A stretch of 64,000 bases of DNA from Variovorax sp. PCZ-1 (GTDB lineage Bacteria; Pseudomonadota; Gammaproteobacteria; Burkholderiales; Burkholderiaceae_C). The translations under genes were made by a program, and so were the position numbers. The notes below the pieces were generated by a model. The model did not search any database, was not told where the DNA came from, and saw only the letters and a program-made list of their open reading frames with translations. The stretch spans positions 62,001-126,000 of the forward strand of contig NZ_JAHCDN010000001.1 in assembly GCF_018413605.1 (NCBI RefSeq), in the 5' to 3' direction. This document shows, piece after piece, positions 25,265 to 34,268 of the stretch (within the stretch, counting starts at the first letter, position 1; every line of letters begins with the position of its first letter).

Positions 25265-26053
25265 TCAAGCGGGGCGCATGGTGTTGCCATCCAATGTCAC
25301 CTTGCTGCCCACTGTCGGCGCTGTGGCCTGCTCAATCGTGCGACTGCTGCCGTCTTCCATGCGTACGCGCACAGAGTAAACCGTGGTCTTCTTCATGTTT
25401 TTCTCGACGGCATTGCCAGCAACGCCGCCGCCGATAGCGCCCAGCACAGTTGCTACGGTGCGGCCATTGCCTTTACCGATTTGATTGCCCACCACGCCAC
25501 CGAGCACGCCACCCGCGACGACGCCAACGCCTGAGCCCTGGCCTTCTTTGGTGATGGGCGTGACCGCTTCAATCGTGCCGCAGCTCGTGCACACGGGTTT
25601 AGCGGATTCTTGGCTGGTAGCAACGGGTGCAGGCAAAGAGGCGGCTTCTGGCGCAGGGGAGTTAGGGGCTTGAGCAACCACAACAGGCGCGGCTACAGGC
25701 TTACTCGTTGATACTTTGGGCGCAGGCTGTGAAACAGGTTTTGCAACGACTTTGGGCGCAGCTTGTGTCGATTTTGTGCCAGCAACCGTGGGCTTTTCCA
25801 CCATTTTTTCTTCGGTGATCATGCCAGCAGGAGCGGGTTGTGATGTTTGCGTTGCAGGAGTGCTCATGGCCAATGCTGAAGTCAAGGGCAGCGAGGCCTG
25901 CGCAAGGGGTTCTGGGCGCTTGTTCACTTGCACCAGCGTCGCACCCATGGCCAGCACGCAGACGCTGAGCACACCCACAGCAGCCCAAAGTGGCTTGGTG
26001 GAGGCAGCGGGTGGTGTGTTGGCAATGGCAGGAGCGGCTAGATGTGTGTTCAT
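25265..26053 (-). CDS. Glycine-zipper 2TM domain protein (SlyB-like)
   Basis: 262 residues. A single membrane anchor near residues 22-42 (PLWAAVGVLSVCVLAMGATLV) is followed by a Pro/Ala/Lys-rich spacer, a CTSCGTIEAVTPI motif and the glycine zipper VVAGGVLGGVVGNQIGKGNG...GAIGGGVAGN. The C-terminal beta domain ends VGSKVTLDG. This resembles SlyB/17-kDa antigen proteins, but the anchor is a signal-anchor and not a lipobox. The role is probably cell-envelope integrity. Confidence 0.82.
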   Translation of the reverse strand: MNTHLAAPAIANTPPAASTKPLWAAVGVLSVCVLAMGATLVQVNKRPEPLAQASLPLTSALAMSTPATQTSQPAPAGMITEEKMVEKPTVAGTKSTQAAPKVVAKPVSQPAPKVSTSKPVAAPVVVAQAPNSPAPEAASLPAPVATSQESAKPVCTSCGTIEAVTPITKEGQGSGVGVVAGGVLGGVVGNQIGKGNGRTVATVLGAIGGGVAGNAVEKNMKKTTVYSVRVRMEDGSSRTIEQATAPTVGSKVTLDGNTMRPA

Positions 26054-26193
26054 GGGAAACCTCTGTGAAGTTGATCAGCCCATTGAACGCCTCCAACACG
26101 TGTTTTGCCTACTTTTTTGGGCAAAGAATCGTGTCTGTTTTGTAAATGAAGTCACGAAACCACAATGCCGCGTTGATCACCGCGGGCTGTACT

Positions 26194-26754
26194 TCAGTGC
26201 CCTGAAAAATCCACCAAAGTAAACAAGGGCAGGCCTGTCGCTTTCAAGCGTGCCGAGCCGTGCAACTCTGGTAAATCCACAATAGCAGCGCCTTCCATGA
26301 CGGTAGCACCTAATTTTTCCAGTAGTTTTTTACCTGCCATCATCGTGCCGCCCGTCGCGATCAGATCGTCAATCAATAGCACGCGCTGGCCAGGTTTCAC
26401 AGCATCCGTGTGCAACTCTACGGTGGCGCTGCCGTATTCAAGCTCATAGGTTTCTTCCACAGTCGTAAAGGGAAGTTTGCCTTTTTTACGGATCGGTACA
26501 AAGCCCAAGCCCAGCTCATAAGCAATCACCGAGCCGAGAATGAAGCCGCGCGCATCCAGGCCAGCCACCACATCGGGGCGCATGCCGCCTTCCATGTAGC
26601 GGTGCACAAAAGCATCGATCAGCACGCGAAACACTCGTGGGTTTTGTAAGAGCGGTGTGATGTCTCTGAACTGCACGCCTTTTTCTGGCCAGTCGGGCAC
26701 AGTACGGATGTGTTGGCGCAGAAAGTCGGAGAGGGTGTGGGTCAGTGAATCCAT
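26194..26754 (-). CDS. apt: Adenine phosphoribosyltransferase
   Basis: 186 residues from the ATG at 26754; earlier starts add a Cys/Trp-rich stretch foreign to the family. It salvages adenine to AMP with PRPP. The PRPP-binding motif is [14 protein letters not shown], and [17 protein letters not shown] is the family N-terminus. Confidence 0.94.
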   Translation of the reverse strand: MDSLTHTLSDFLRQHIRTVPDWPEKGVQFRDITPLLQNPRVFRVLIDAFVHRYMEGGMRPDVVAGLDARGFILGSVIAYELGLGFVPIRKKGKLPFTTVEETYELEYGSATVELHTDAVKPGQRVLLIDDLIATGGTMMAGKKLLEKLGATVMEGAAIVDLPELHGSARLKATGLPLFTLVDFSGH

Positions 26755-26764
26755 GCAGCAAGTG

Positions 26765-27214
26765 TCACACAAATTGCCCCACCAAGATCGCTTCGCGCAT
26801 GCGAACAGCAAGCACAGCCGCTAAGCCTTTCGTCAGATCTAAGGCGAGCTTAGGGTATTGGGCAGACATGGCCTCAAATTTTTCCCAGCTCAGGCTCCAA
26901 GCAATACCATTGCCGACAGAAGAAATGGTCGCGCTGCGCGGCTCACCTGAAAAAAATGCCCCTTCGCCCACCACCGTGCCGGGTTGCAAGCGAGCAATAT
27001 CGTGGCCACGCGCTTGAACCTTAAGCTCGCCTTCAGCCAAGATATAGAGGATGCGATCACTGTTACCCTCTGAGATCAGCACGGTGCCTGGCTGCAGGAA
27101 ATTCACTGCAAGATAGGGTGCAAGCAGCTTCCAGCCATCATGCCCCAAGCGGCACTGCAGCGCATCTTTTGCATCCAGCGCCGCAATCGCATCGACAAGC
27201 TGGCGCACGTTCAT
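26765..27214 (-). CDS. Cyclic nucleotide-binding domain protein
   Basis: 149 residues from the ATG at 27214 (a start at 27250 adds 12). A CRP-type beta-barrel is clear: [23 protein letters not shown] and the phosphate cassette [15 protein letters not shown]. No DNA-binding HTH follows, so this is a stand-alone sensor domain. The cassette resembles cAMP-binding ones in part only; the ligand is unknown. It lies 10 bp upstream of apt on the same strand. Confidence 0.78.
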   Translation of the reverse strand: MNVRQLVDAIAALDAKDALQCRLGHDGWKLLAPYLAVNFLQPGTVLISEGNSDRILYILAEGELKVQARGHDIARLQPGTVVGEGAFFSGEPRSATISSVGNGIAWSLSWEKFEAMSAQYPKLALDLTKGLAAVLAVRMREAILVGQFV

Positions 27215-27268
27215 GGGAGGTTTCTGGTGTAGAGGCTGACTAGTGACCACTGGTCACTGGCTCGAGGG

Positions 27269-28249
27269 CTATCGCAGCTCGCCGTATTGCGTGCCGCTGA
27301 GAGCCGGCATCGGGTCATCATCGGCCATCTCGGTGTCTTCATAGCCCGTGAGCAACAGCTTGCTGCGTGCTTTGTCAAGCGTACTGGGGTCAGCTGCCTT
27401 GGCTGCTACAGCTGGGGCATTTGGCCGCGGTGTTGTGCTTGGAGCCGATGCCATCACGCCTTGTGCAGCACCTGCTGCCAAGGCACGGCGAAATGCCGCG
27501 ACCTCATCATCGCTCAGATCTTCTTGCCCCGGCTTAGCCTCTTGCACAGGCTTGGTTGCAGCAGCTTTTTGCGAGGCTGTAGCGCCAATGATAGGGAAAG
27601 AGCCCGTAATGTTTGGGGCGGCGGAGCTTGCAGCTTTTGTTACTTGTAAGGGCTGTGTTGCTGCATACGCGCTGGAAGTGCTGGTAGTGGCAGGCGTGCC
27701 GTCCATGCCGAATAAGGGCGCTGGGCGTGATATCGGTGCCTGAAGCGCGCCTAGCAATGGCGCTGGCGCACTTGCTGGCGAAGATGAATGTGCAGAAGTA
27801 GCGTTGAAATACCTCCAATACACCGCTTGCACAATGATTTCAAATCGATGACGCGCCGTTTGCGCAATCATGTTTTCAATCTCGGCGAGTTTTTCGACTT
27901 CACCACTGAATTCAGCAGAAAGCTCGATCATCACCAAGAAACTGCGCCCGCGCTGATCCAGCGATAGCACTTTGAACTTGAAGGCGGAAGACAGCACGCC
28001 AACACGCACCATCGATTCGCGGACCACTTGAAACAATAGCTCGCGTTTTGCATTGCGCTCCGTGCGGCGCTGCTCGAGGCGTTGTGCGGAGGCTGCCGCT
28101 GCAGGCTGGGCGGAACTGCTGGAAGATTTGCTGCCCATCATCGGGCGTGTGCTGTCTAACTGCTGAGACGTCAGAACGTCAGTAGCTACACCCTTGGAGT
28201 GAGCAGGGAGTTTGTTATTTTTACCTGAGAACCAATTGAACCAAGCCAT
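27269..28249 (-). CDS. Conserved hypothetical protein
   Basis: 326 residues, not recognised. It begins MAWFNWFSGKNNKLP. A charged helical segment (AQRLEQRRTERNAKRELLFQVVRESMVRVG) precedes an alpha/beta domain (KFKVLSLDQRGRSFLVMIELS) at about residues 80-145. The rest is low-complexity Ala/Ser/Pro/Thr with an acidic tail. No signal peptide or membrane segment. It lies 19 bp upstream of the stop side of the cyclic-nucleotide protein gene on the same strand. Confidence 0.7.
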   Translation of the reverse strand: MAWFNWFSGKNNKLPAHSKGVATDVLTSQQLDSTRPMMGSKSSSSSAQPAAAASAQRLEQRRTERNAKRELLFQVVRESMVRVGVLSSAFKFKVLSLDQRGRSFLVMIELSAEFSGEVEKLAEIENMIAQTARHRFEIIVQAVYWRYFNATSAHSSSPASAPAPLLGALQAPISRPAPLFGMDGTPATTSTSSAYAATQPLQVTKAASSAAPNITGSFPIIGATASQKAAATKPVQEAKPGQEDLSDDEVAAFRRALAAGAAQGVMASAPSTTPRPNAPAVAAKAADPSTLDKARSKLLLTGYEDTEMADDDPMPALSGTQYGELR

Positions 28250-28291
28250 GTGTGAATTTTTACCTTGAAACCATTGTGTACAAGGAAAACT

Positions 28292-28327
28292 GTCGCAAAA
28301 AAGCCAAAAAATGGCTGTTTTTGCGAC
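28292..28327 (-). terminator. Intrinsic terminator after the RRM gene
   Basis: GTCGCAAAAA and GTTTTTGCGAC form an outer stem around AGCCA/TGGCT. T-runs follow the inner stem on both strands. It lies 61 bp past the RRM protein stop. Confidence 0.8.
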
Positions 28328-28388
28328 TTAAGTCCGCTTTCACACACTTGAGGTCTGTTGCGTTTACAACAGAGCGTGTTGTGAGTGA

Positions 28389-28913
28389 TTAATTATTACC
28401 CCAGCCGCGATCATTGCCGCCACGGTCTCCACCGTAGCCGCCACCGCCGCCACGGCGATCACCGCCGCCGCCATAACCACCACGGTCTCCGCCGCCGCCG
28501 CGACGATCACCGCCACCGCCACCGCCACCACCACCGTAGGGACTGCGGAAGCCACCATCGTTACCGCCACCGCCACCGTAAGGGCCACGGCCACCGCCGC
28601 CGCCACCGCCGTATCCACCGCGGCCACCACCATAGCCACCGCCGCCTTCACGGGGAGGGCGAGCCTCTGCTGGACGAGCTTCGTTCACAACCACAGTGCG
28701 GCCGCCGAGCTCTTGGCCATGCATGCCAGCAATAGCAGCTTGCGCTTGGGCATCGTCTGCCATTTCTACAAAACCAAAACCCTTAGAGCGGCCAGTGTCG
28801 CGCTCCATCATGACGCGTGCGCTCGTCACGGAACCAAACGCGCCAAAAGCGGTTTGCAAATCATTGTCACGCACGGTGTAGGGCAGATTGCCCACGTACA
28901 GTCGATTACCCAT
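28389..28913 (-). CDS. Glycine-rich RRM RNA-binding protein
   Basis: 174 residues from MGNRLYVGN at 28913. One RRM (1-85) has RNP-2 LYVGNL and RNP-1 KGFGFVEM. The rest is a Gly/Arg/Tyr-rich tail (GGGGYGGGRGGYGG type). Bacterial proteins of this kind are often cold-induced RNA chaperones. The 250 bp upstream up to 29167 show no clear gene and may hold its promoter and leader. Confidence 0.92.
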   Translation of the reverse strand: MGNRLYVGNLPYTVRDNDLQTAFGAFGSVTSARVMMERDTGRSKGFGFVEMADDAQAQAAIAGMHGQELGGRTVVVNEARPAEARPPREGGGGYGGGRGGYGGGGGGGRGPYGGGGGNDGGFRSPYGGGGGGGGGDRRGGGGDRGGYGGGGDRRGGGGGYGGDRGGNDRGWGNN

Positions 28914-29167
28914 CTTGTCTTTACCTATCAATGCCAGCACTTAATCAGCGCGGGACTCCAATTTAAAAAAACTAAAAAAGCGACGGAGTCCTGAGCACTG
29001 CATAAATAGTTCGAGCTGTACTTGCTGTTCCGACACCTAACCTGAGCAAAGGTTTCTGATCACGGATGAACCCGTAAGAAAAAACATCTACACCCTTGGG
29101 ATTATGAGCCAGAATCGCAAACTGTCAAAGTTTTCCCCCCAAAGCCGGGAACTGGCATGAAAAACCT

Positions 29168-29971
29168 TTGTATTTAGGCTGTTTTGTGACTTCTGCGCCA
29201 CGCATCGTCAGTCTTGTACCCAGCATCACCGAGCTTTTGGTGGATTTGGGGCTGGGCGTTTATTTGGTGGGTCGAACAGGGTTTTGTATTCATCCCTCAG
29301 AGACTGTGAAGAATATTACTAAGGTAGGCGGCACGAAAGACGTGAATCTGGCGAAGATCAAAAAACTTGGCTGTACGCATGTGATCGTGAATGTCGATGA
29401 GAACACCTTACTCACTGTTGAAGCTTTGCGTGAATTCGTGCCGCATGTGATCGTGACGCATCCGCTCTCGCCGCAAGACAACATCGCATTGATCGATCAG
29501 TTGCTCGCCGCATTCGCTATGAATTCAGAAGCAATCCACGCAATGAATACGCCGGCGAATGAGCTAAAACGGCAAATAAATCTAGGTTTGAGCAGAATTC
29601 AAGCCATGCCTAAGCACAATGAGCGCGTGCTCTATCTGATCTGGCGAGATCCATGGATGACCGTAGCGCGAGACACGTATATCAGCCGCATGCTTGCCTT
29701 GATTGGTTGGCAAACATGGCCGGAGGTTGAGGGCGGAGAAACGGGTGCTGCGCGGTATCCCAAACTTATTGGCGATGAGCCTGGGCTCAAAGATGTGCGC
29801 CGCGTTTTGCTTTCAAGCGAGCCGTATCGCTTCGATGCTGACCACATGAACGAAGTAAAAGCTTGGTTACCTCAAGCACAAGTGCAACTGGTCGATGGCG
29901 AAATGCTCAGCTGGTATGGCAGTCGCAGCGCCAAAGGCTTGGCTTATTTGGCGCAGCTCGCCACGCGATAA
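29168..29971 (+). CDS. BtuF-like helical-backbone metal/cobalamin receptor domain protein
   Basis: 267 residues with the start of a periplasmic-binding fold: RIVSLVPSITELLVDLGLG, a TKDVNLAKIKKLGCTHVIVN segment, and the long connecting helix. This matches BtuF/FepB-like proteins, but there is no signal peptide or lipobox at either the TTG (29168) or the GTG (29186) start. It may act in the cytoplasm or be mis-started. A palindromic element encodes AFAMNSEAIHAMNTPANE in the backbone-helix region. It is convergent with the next gene, 2 bp apart. Confidence 0.68.
   Translation: MYLGCFVTSAPRIVSLVPSITELLVDLGLGVYLVGRTGFCIHPSETVKNITKVGGTKDVNLAKIKKLGCTHVIVNVDENTLLTVEALREFVPHVIVTHPLSPQDNIALIDQLLAAFAMNSEAIHAMNTPANELKRQINLGLSRIQAMPKHNERVLYLIWRDPWMTVARDTYISRMLALIGWQTWPEVEGGETGAARYPKLIGDEPGLKDVRRVLLSSEPYRFDADHMNEVKAWLPQAQVQLVDGEMLSWYGSRSAKGLAYLAQLATR
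29513..29563 (+). repeat. Dispersed palindromic element inside BtuF-like gene
   Basis: Forward copy, CGCTATGAATTCAGAAGC then TACGCCGGCGAATGAG. It encodes AMNSEAIHAMNTPANE. Confidence 0.7.
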
Positions 29972-29973
29972 GC

Positions 29974-30471
29974 TTACTTTGCTTCTGGCGAGTTCTTGAA
30001 AGAGCGCAGTTGAAAAATCAGGCCAACGATAAAGCACAGCAAAAGCACGCCATAAATGGGCTTAAAGCCTGCCGCTTCTGGATTGGGGAAGTTGGCGCGT
30101 GTGGCAGGCAGGCGCGTCAGTGTTTCGGTCACACCAGGAATCATGTGGAACAAGATCGTGGCTGAATAACAAACGGCTTGCGCATGGCGCGTCCAGCTTT
30201 TGAACAGTCCTGCGCTGGAAACGATGAGGCCAGCAACCAAGGCCAGCAAAGTCAGCACAGCCAAAGCATGAGCCGGGCCGAACTTACCTTGGTTGAAGAT
30301 GCCGAAAGCCGTGAGTGCAGTGATGGCTGTTGTTATCAAATAGACACGCCCTAGCGTTGTGCGCGATGTGATTTCACGGTATTTGAGCAGGAGCCAGAAG
30401 CCACTGGCCAAAGCAACAAGGCTCACCAAAGTGTGAACCAATCCAAGCATTGAAAGACCCAACATGTTCAT
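29974..30471 (-). CDS. Four-to-five-TM membrane protein, function unknown
   Basis: 165 residues. Hydrophobic segments are at about 8-28, 45-62, 70-90, 98-115 and 138-157. The sequence TTLGRVYLITTAITALTAFGIFNQGKFGPAHALAVLTL resembles small DUF2306-like membrane proteins but I cannot name a family with confidence. An IclR-type palindrome lies 107 bp upstream of its start and could control it. Confidence 0.65.
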   Translation of the reverse strand: MNMLGLSMLGLVHTLVSLVALASGFWLLLKYREITSRTTLGRVYLITTAITALTAFGIFNQGKFGPAHALAVLTLLALVAGLIVSSAGLFKSWTRHAQAVCYSATILFHMIPGVTETLTRLPATRANFPNPEAAGFKPIYGVLLLCFIVGLIFQLRSFKNSPEAK

Positions 30472-30577
30472 TTCCTTTGTTCGAAGTCAAGCTGCTGTTC
30501 GAAGCGGCAGTGATGCAGTATTTTTAGTGGCTGGATCGTACTTTGCGAGGAGCCGCTTTGTATCTACTTTGCCTACA

Positions 30578-30595
30578 ATTTCACATTTGTGAAAT
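30578..30595. promoter_or_regulatory. Candidate IclR-type operator
   Basis: ATTTCACATTTGTGAAAT, an 18-bp palindrome. A sister site, ATTTCACATACGTGAAAT, lies at 35825-35842 upstream of the CoA-ligase operon. This one is downstream of the iclR gene and upstream of the membrane-protein gene. Confidence 0.6.
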
Positions 30596-30611
30596 CAGAG
30601 GAGCACTAGGC

Positions 30612-31346
30612 CTAGCAGCGTCGCGCGATCTTGATGCCCACAGCCTCAAACGCGCGCAGCACTTTGTCTTGCGCGGCAAGAAGCCGCTCGGTGGGGCCGC
30701 CAACGCCAACAGCCATAGGCACAGAATCTGGCGAAGTAGGCAAGCGAGCTGCCATCACCGTGCCACCCAACGTATAAGAACTCTGTGCAATGCAATAGCC
30801 TTGAGCGCGGACGATGTTGATGGCATGCATGAGATCACGTTGAGGGACTTGCTGAACCTCTGGCGCTTCGTTGTTGCTCTTTCTCAAAATGCGGTGAATT
30901 TCAGCATCACTCATTGCAGCAAGTAACACATGCCCGGTGCTGGCGCGCACCAAGCGGCGCTTGGTGCCCATGCGCAAAATCAAGCGAATATCAGCTGTTG
31001 ATTCCAGCACTTGAATGTATTGCGCATCCAAACCATTACGCTGCGCCAAGATCACCGTCTCCCCCGTGAGCTCACGCAGGCGGTAAAGCGTTTCCGTCAC
31101 GCCAGTATCGGTCTCGATCCATGCGCCCAGCAGAGCAACGCGTGGCGTAGGCATGAACTGGCGTGTATGCGCGTCTTGCCGCAGATACCCCATCTTGACG
31201 AGGCTCGCTAACAGTACCGAGGTGCTCGAGCGCGGGTAGCCGAGTGCATCGGCCAGCTCGGTCAAACCCGCAGGCTCACGCCGATTGGCAAAATACTCGA
31301 GCACATCTAGTGCCCGAGCTGCGGATTTAACAATGCCGTCGCTCAT
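30612..31346 (-). CDS. IclR family transcriptional regulator
   Basis: 244 residues. The winged HTH is at residues 5-65 (LTELADALGYPRSSTSVLLASLVKMGYL) and the IclR effector domain follows (ETVILAQRNGLDAQYIQVLES, ASTGHVLLAAMSDAEI). Last gene of a run that begins with the CoA ligase at 35776 and very likely its regulator. The two matching palindromes at 30578 and 35825 are the best candidates for its sites. Confidence 0.9.
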   Translation of the reverse strand: MSDGIVKSAARALDVLEYFANRREPAGLTELADALGYPRSSTSVLLASLVKMGYLRQDAHTRQFMPTPRVALLGAWIETDTGVTETLYRLRELTGETVILAQRNGLDAQYIQVLESTADIRLILRMGTKRRLVRASTGHVLLAAMSDAEIHRILRKSNNEAPEVQQVPQRDLMHAINIVRAQGYCIAQSSYTLGGTVMAARLPTSPDSVPMAVGVGGPTERLLAAQDKVLRAFEAVGIKIARRC

Positions 31347-31375
31347 CGTTGGCCAAGAAGCATAAAAACCCTAGC

Positions 31376-32284
31376 TTACATCCTGTACAAATCGGCTTTC
31401 GACAGCGTGTTGGACATCACACGTATCGTGGCGGCATCAACGAAGACACCATCCAGCTCAATCGCGCCCAAACCTTGCTTTTCTGCTTCCGTATAGGCCG
31501 CTGCCATCGAACGTGCGCGCTTCACATCTTCCACTTTCGGGCTGAACACTTCCATGCCCGAGGCAATTTGATTGGGATGAAGCGCCCATTTGCCCCACAT
31601 GCCGAGCGCCAAGCATTTTCTGCATTCATCGGCATAGCCGCGTTCATTGCCGAGGTTGGGATACGGGCCATCAATTGCGTGGATGCCCACCGAGCGTGCG
31701 GCCATCACGATGCGCCAGCGCGGCCAAGCCCACAAATCGCCAGGATAGTAGCCGTCTTCACGCAATGCTTGCACATGCACGCCGTGGCTGGCTGAGTAAT
31801 CGCCCATACCGAAGATCAGCGCTTCGACTCGATCACTGGCGCGCGCGATTTCATCCACATTGATCAAGCCATCCACTTCTTCGATCAGCACTTCAATGCC
31901 AATGCGTTTGGTGAGGCCGAGTTTCTTTTCTAATTGCCCGAGTAGTGTGTCCAAAAACAAAACATCGCTGGCACGATTGGCCTTGGGCAGCATGATGGTG
32001 TCTAGGTGCGTATGTGCACCTGTGACGACTTCGATCACATCGTCATGGCACCAAGCGGTGGCAATGTCGTTGATGCGCACGCAGCGCGTTTTGTTGGTCC
32101 AATCATGCGTCGTCAGCGCGTGAACGGCTTTGGCACGCGCGGCCACTTTTTCGCGTGGTGCGACGGCATCTTCCAGATCAAGAAACACATGATCTGCCGC
32201 ACTGAGCGCGGCCTTGGCCATCATTTTTTCGTTAGATGCCGGCACAGCGAGCTGCACGCGGCGTGGGCGGTGAATGCGTGACAT
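31376..32284 (-). CDS. HpcH/HpaI-CitE family acyl-CoA lyase
   Basis: 302 residues from the ATG at 32284, whose A overlaps the TAA of the upstream MaoC gene. Motifs VFLDLEDAVAP, RINDIATAWCHDDVIEVV, MLPKANRASD, IEVLIEEVDGLINVDEIA and WALHPNQIA are those of malyl-CoA/citramalyl-CoA lyases. With a CoA ligase and MaoC hydratases beside it, cleavage of citramalyl-CoA (to acetyl-CoA and pyruvate) or a related ester is the likely step. The exact substrate is inferred. Confidence 0.85.
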   Translation of the reverse strand: MSRIHRPRRVQLAVPASNEKMMAKAALSAADHVFLDLEDAVAPREKVAARAKAVHALTTHDWTNKTRCVRINDIATAWCHDDVIEVVTGAHTHLDTIMLPKANRASDVLFLDTLLGQLEKKLGLTKRIGIEVLIEEVDGLINVDEIARASDRVEALIFGMGDYSASHGVHVQALREDGYYPGDLWAWPRWRIVMAARSVGIHAIDGPYPNLGNERGYADECRKCLALGMWGKWALHPNQIASGMEVFSPKVEDVKRARSMAAAYTEAEKQGLGAIELDGVFVDAATIRVMSNTLSKADLYRM

Positions 32285-32763
32285 TATTTGTCTCCCCAAT
32301 GGCTGATTCGTTTGAGCAGCACACGGCGCTCGCCTTCGCAGACAACTTTGTCAAACTGATTGATCGCCCAATGCTTGAAATGCACGATGCCCGCATCGGC
32401 GCGATCTGATTCGTTCACGGCAAGCACTTCACTGTAGGCATGCAAGGTATCGCCATGAAACACAGGCGCGGTGAAGCGAATCTTGTCCAAGCCCAACTCT
32501 GCCAAGGCTTGCTCGGCCGTGTCTTGCGCGGCTAGGCCAATACAAATCGACAGGTTCACACCGCCATAGCTCACCGCTTTGCCAAACGGGCTGGCTTTCA
32601 TTTTCTGCTCGTTGAAATGTGCGTCTGCAGAATTCATCACGAGATTAGTCAACAAAACGTTTTCTGTGAGATCAATGGTTTTGCCGCGTGCATGGCGAAT
32701 CACTAAACCTGCGGTGAAGGCTTCAAAGTAATTGTGGCGGCTGCTCAGAGCTGAGGTTTTCAT
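32284..32763 (-). CDS. MaoC-like enoyl-CoA hydratase (second of pair)
   Basis: 159 residues from the ATG at 32763, overlapping the previous MaoC stop by ATGA. A hot-dog fold with the MaoC signature region NLVMNSADAHFNEQKMKASPFGKAV and VFHGDTLHAYSEVL. It probably hydrates an unsaturated dicarboxyl-CoA, perhaps as a heteromer with the upstream MaoC. Confidence 0.85.
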   Translation of the reverse strand: MKTSALSSRHNYFEAFTAGLVIRHARGKTIDLTENVLLTNLVMNSADAHFNEQKMKASPFGKAVSYGGVNLSICIGLAAQDTAEQALAELGLDKIRFTAPVFHGDTLHAYSEVLAVNESDRADAGIVHFKHWAINQFDKVVCEGERRVLLKRISHWGDK

Positions 32764-33260
32764 TTGAAGCTCCCCGTGGAGGATTTGCGCACCAAATTGC
32801 TGCGCGTGAACGCCACCACTTTTTCGCCGCGCTGATTGAAGCCTTCGGTGCGCCAAGTCACGATGCCTGCGCCCCCGCGTGATTCGCTTTCGCGCACAGC
32901 AGTCGTGGTGCTCACGGCCGTGAGCGTGTCACCGGGATAGACGCTCACGCCATAAGTCAGATCATCAATGCCTAAGAAAGGGCCGCCGGCTTCGCTCAAG
33001 TCTTCCACTGATAAGCCGAGCACAGTGTTGAACACCAAGAGCGGATTGATCGGCGTGTTGTCGTGCCCATGCTCTTTCGCAAACGGTTGATTGAAATAGA
33101 TGGGGTTGAAGTGCAAGGTGAGCGTGTTGAACAAAGCGTTGTCGGCCTCATTCACAGTGCGCCCCCAGTGATGCTCGAAGCGCTGGCCTTCGGTGTAGGC
33201 GCTGAAGTAGTTGCCTTTGTGCCAAGTGACTGCGGCCTTCATTTTTTCGGGTGTGGTCAT
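32760..33260 (-). CDS. MaoC-like enoyl-CoA hydratase (first of pair)
   Basis: 166 residues with the same hot-dog fold: NTLTLHFNPIYFNQPFAKEHGH and VSVYPGDTLTAVSTT. It is related to, but clearly distinct from, the next protein. Tandem MaoC genes beside a CitE-type lyase resemble itaconyl-CoA or mesaconyl-CoA hydratase loci. Confidence 0.85.
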   Translation of the reverse strand: MTTPEKMKAAVTWHKGNYFSAYTEGQRFEHHWGRTVNEADNALFNTLTLHFNPIYFNQPFAKEHGHDNTPINPLLVFNTVLGLSVEDLSEAGGPFLGIDDLTYGVSVYPGDTLTAVSTTTAVRESESRGGAGIVTWRTEGFNQRGEKVVAFTRSNLVRKSSTGSFK

Positions 33261-33281
33261 GGTGCGTTCGCTCTCAGAAAC

Positions 33282-34268
33282 TTATTCAGCTTCGATGCCT
33301 GCATTCTTTGCGACCCTCGCCCACTGGGTCAACTCAGCCGTTTGAAATTTGGCCATCTCAGGTAACGATTGTGGGAAGCCTTCACCTGAAAATTTTTCGA
33401 AGAAACCCGGATCAGATTTGATCGCTGCTTGCACCAGCTCATTGAGCCGTGCGGCAATGGGTAGCGGTGTTTTGGCAGGTAAGTAAGCACCTGTCCAAGC
33501 ATAGATCTCGTGGCCGGGCACGCCTTGCTCAATTACGGTGGGAATCTCGGGCGCGGTGGGGAATCGGCGGCTGGATGTCACGCCCAGTGCTTTGAGCTTA
33601 CCGGCTTTGACTTGCCCCAAGCCCGTTACAGGATCTGCCCACGCCACTTGCACTTGCCGGCCAATCAGATCTGTGATGGCCTGCGGCATGCTGCGATACG
33701 GAATCGGCAACATGAAGGTCTTGGTCTGCATCTTGAACAGCTCGGGGCCCACGCGGCTGGAGGCATTGCCATAACCATAAGAAGTTTTGCCGGGATTTTG
33801 TCTGAGCAAGGCAATCAATTCACGGACATTGTTGGCTGGGAAGTCTGGTGGCGACACGATGACCAGAGCGCCGCGACCGATGGTGGAGACGGGTAAGAAA
33901 TCTGCCACCGTATCAAAGGGCAATTTTTTATAAAAACTCGGATTGGTCACCTGCGCTTGTGTGGTGATCAACACGGTGTAGCCATCTGGCGGCGAAAGCG
34001 CGAGGAATTGCGCGGCCAAGACACCGTTGACACCGACCTTGTTTTCCACCACCACGGGCTGGCCCGTGGTTTTGGTGATGTAGTTGGCAACGAAGCGTGC
34101 GACCACGTCTGCGGCGCTACCCGCACCAAAAGCCACCGCGAACTTCAAAGGCTTGTTGGGATAAGGCCCCTCTTGCGCAGCGGCGGGCAAGATGCTGCTT
34201 GTGGCCAGTGCGCCCGCCGCTATCAACTGGCGGCGTGTGGGGGAAGGGAGTTGGGTAGAGGAATTCAT
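33282..34268 (-). CDS. Bug-type tripartite tricarboxylate receptor (periplasmic)
   Basis: 328 residues. The N-terminus has twin arginines (SPTRRQLIAAGALATSSILPAAA), so Tat or Sec export. The mature start YPNKPLKFAVAFGAGSAADVVAR and the GKTSYGYGNASSRVGPELF segment are typical of the Bug family, which binds organic acids. No TctA/TctB membrane partners are nearby, as is usual for Bug genes. It overlaps the CoA-ligase gene (ATGA), so it probably binds the substrate that the ligase activates. Confidence 0.88.
   Translation of the reverse strand: MNSSTQLPSPTRRQLIAAGALATSSILPAAAQEGPYPNKPLKFAVAFGAGSAADVVARFVANYITKTTGQPVVVENKVGVNGVLAAQFLALSPPDGYTVLITTQAQVTNPSFYKKLPFDTVADFLPVSTIGRGALVIVSPPDFPANNVRELIALLRQNPGKTSYGYGNASSRVGPELFKMQTKTFMLPIPYRSMPQAITDLIGRQVQVAWADPVTGLGQVKAGKLKALGVTSSRRFPTAPEIPTVIEQGVPGHEIYAWTGAYLPAKTPLPIAARLNELVQAAIKSDPGFFEKFSGEGFPQSLPEMAKFQTAELTQWARVAKNAGIEAE

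Noticed and set aside
28385-28735. His/Arg-rich ORF opposite the RRM gene
   Set aside because: It results from reading GGN-rich codons antisense; the RRM protein on the other strand has clear motifs.
32236-32260. GATGCCGGC in the CoA-lyase gene as an element copy
   Set aside because: Only the GCCGGC box is present; the palindrome and the GCGCA box are absent, and the residues (VPASNEKM) fit the family.
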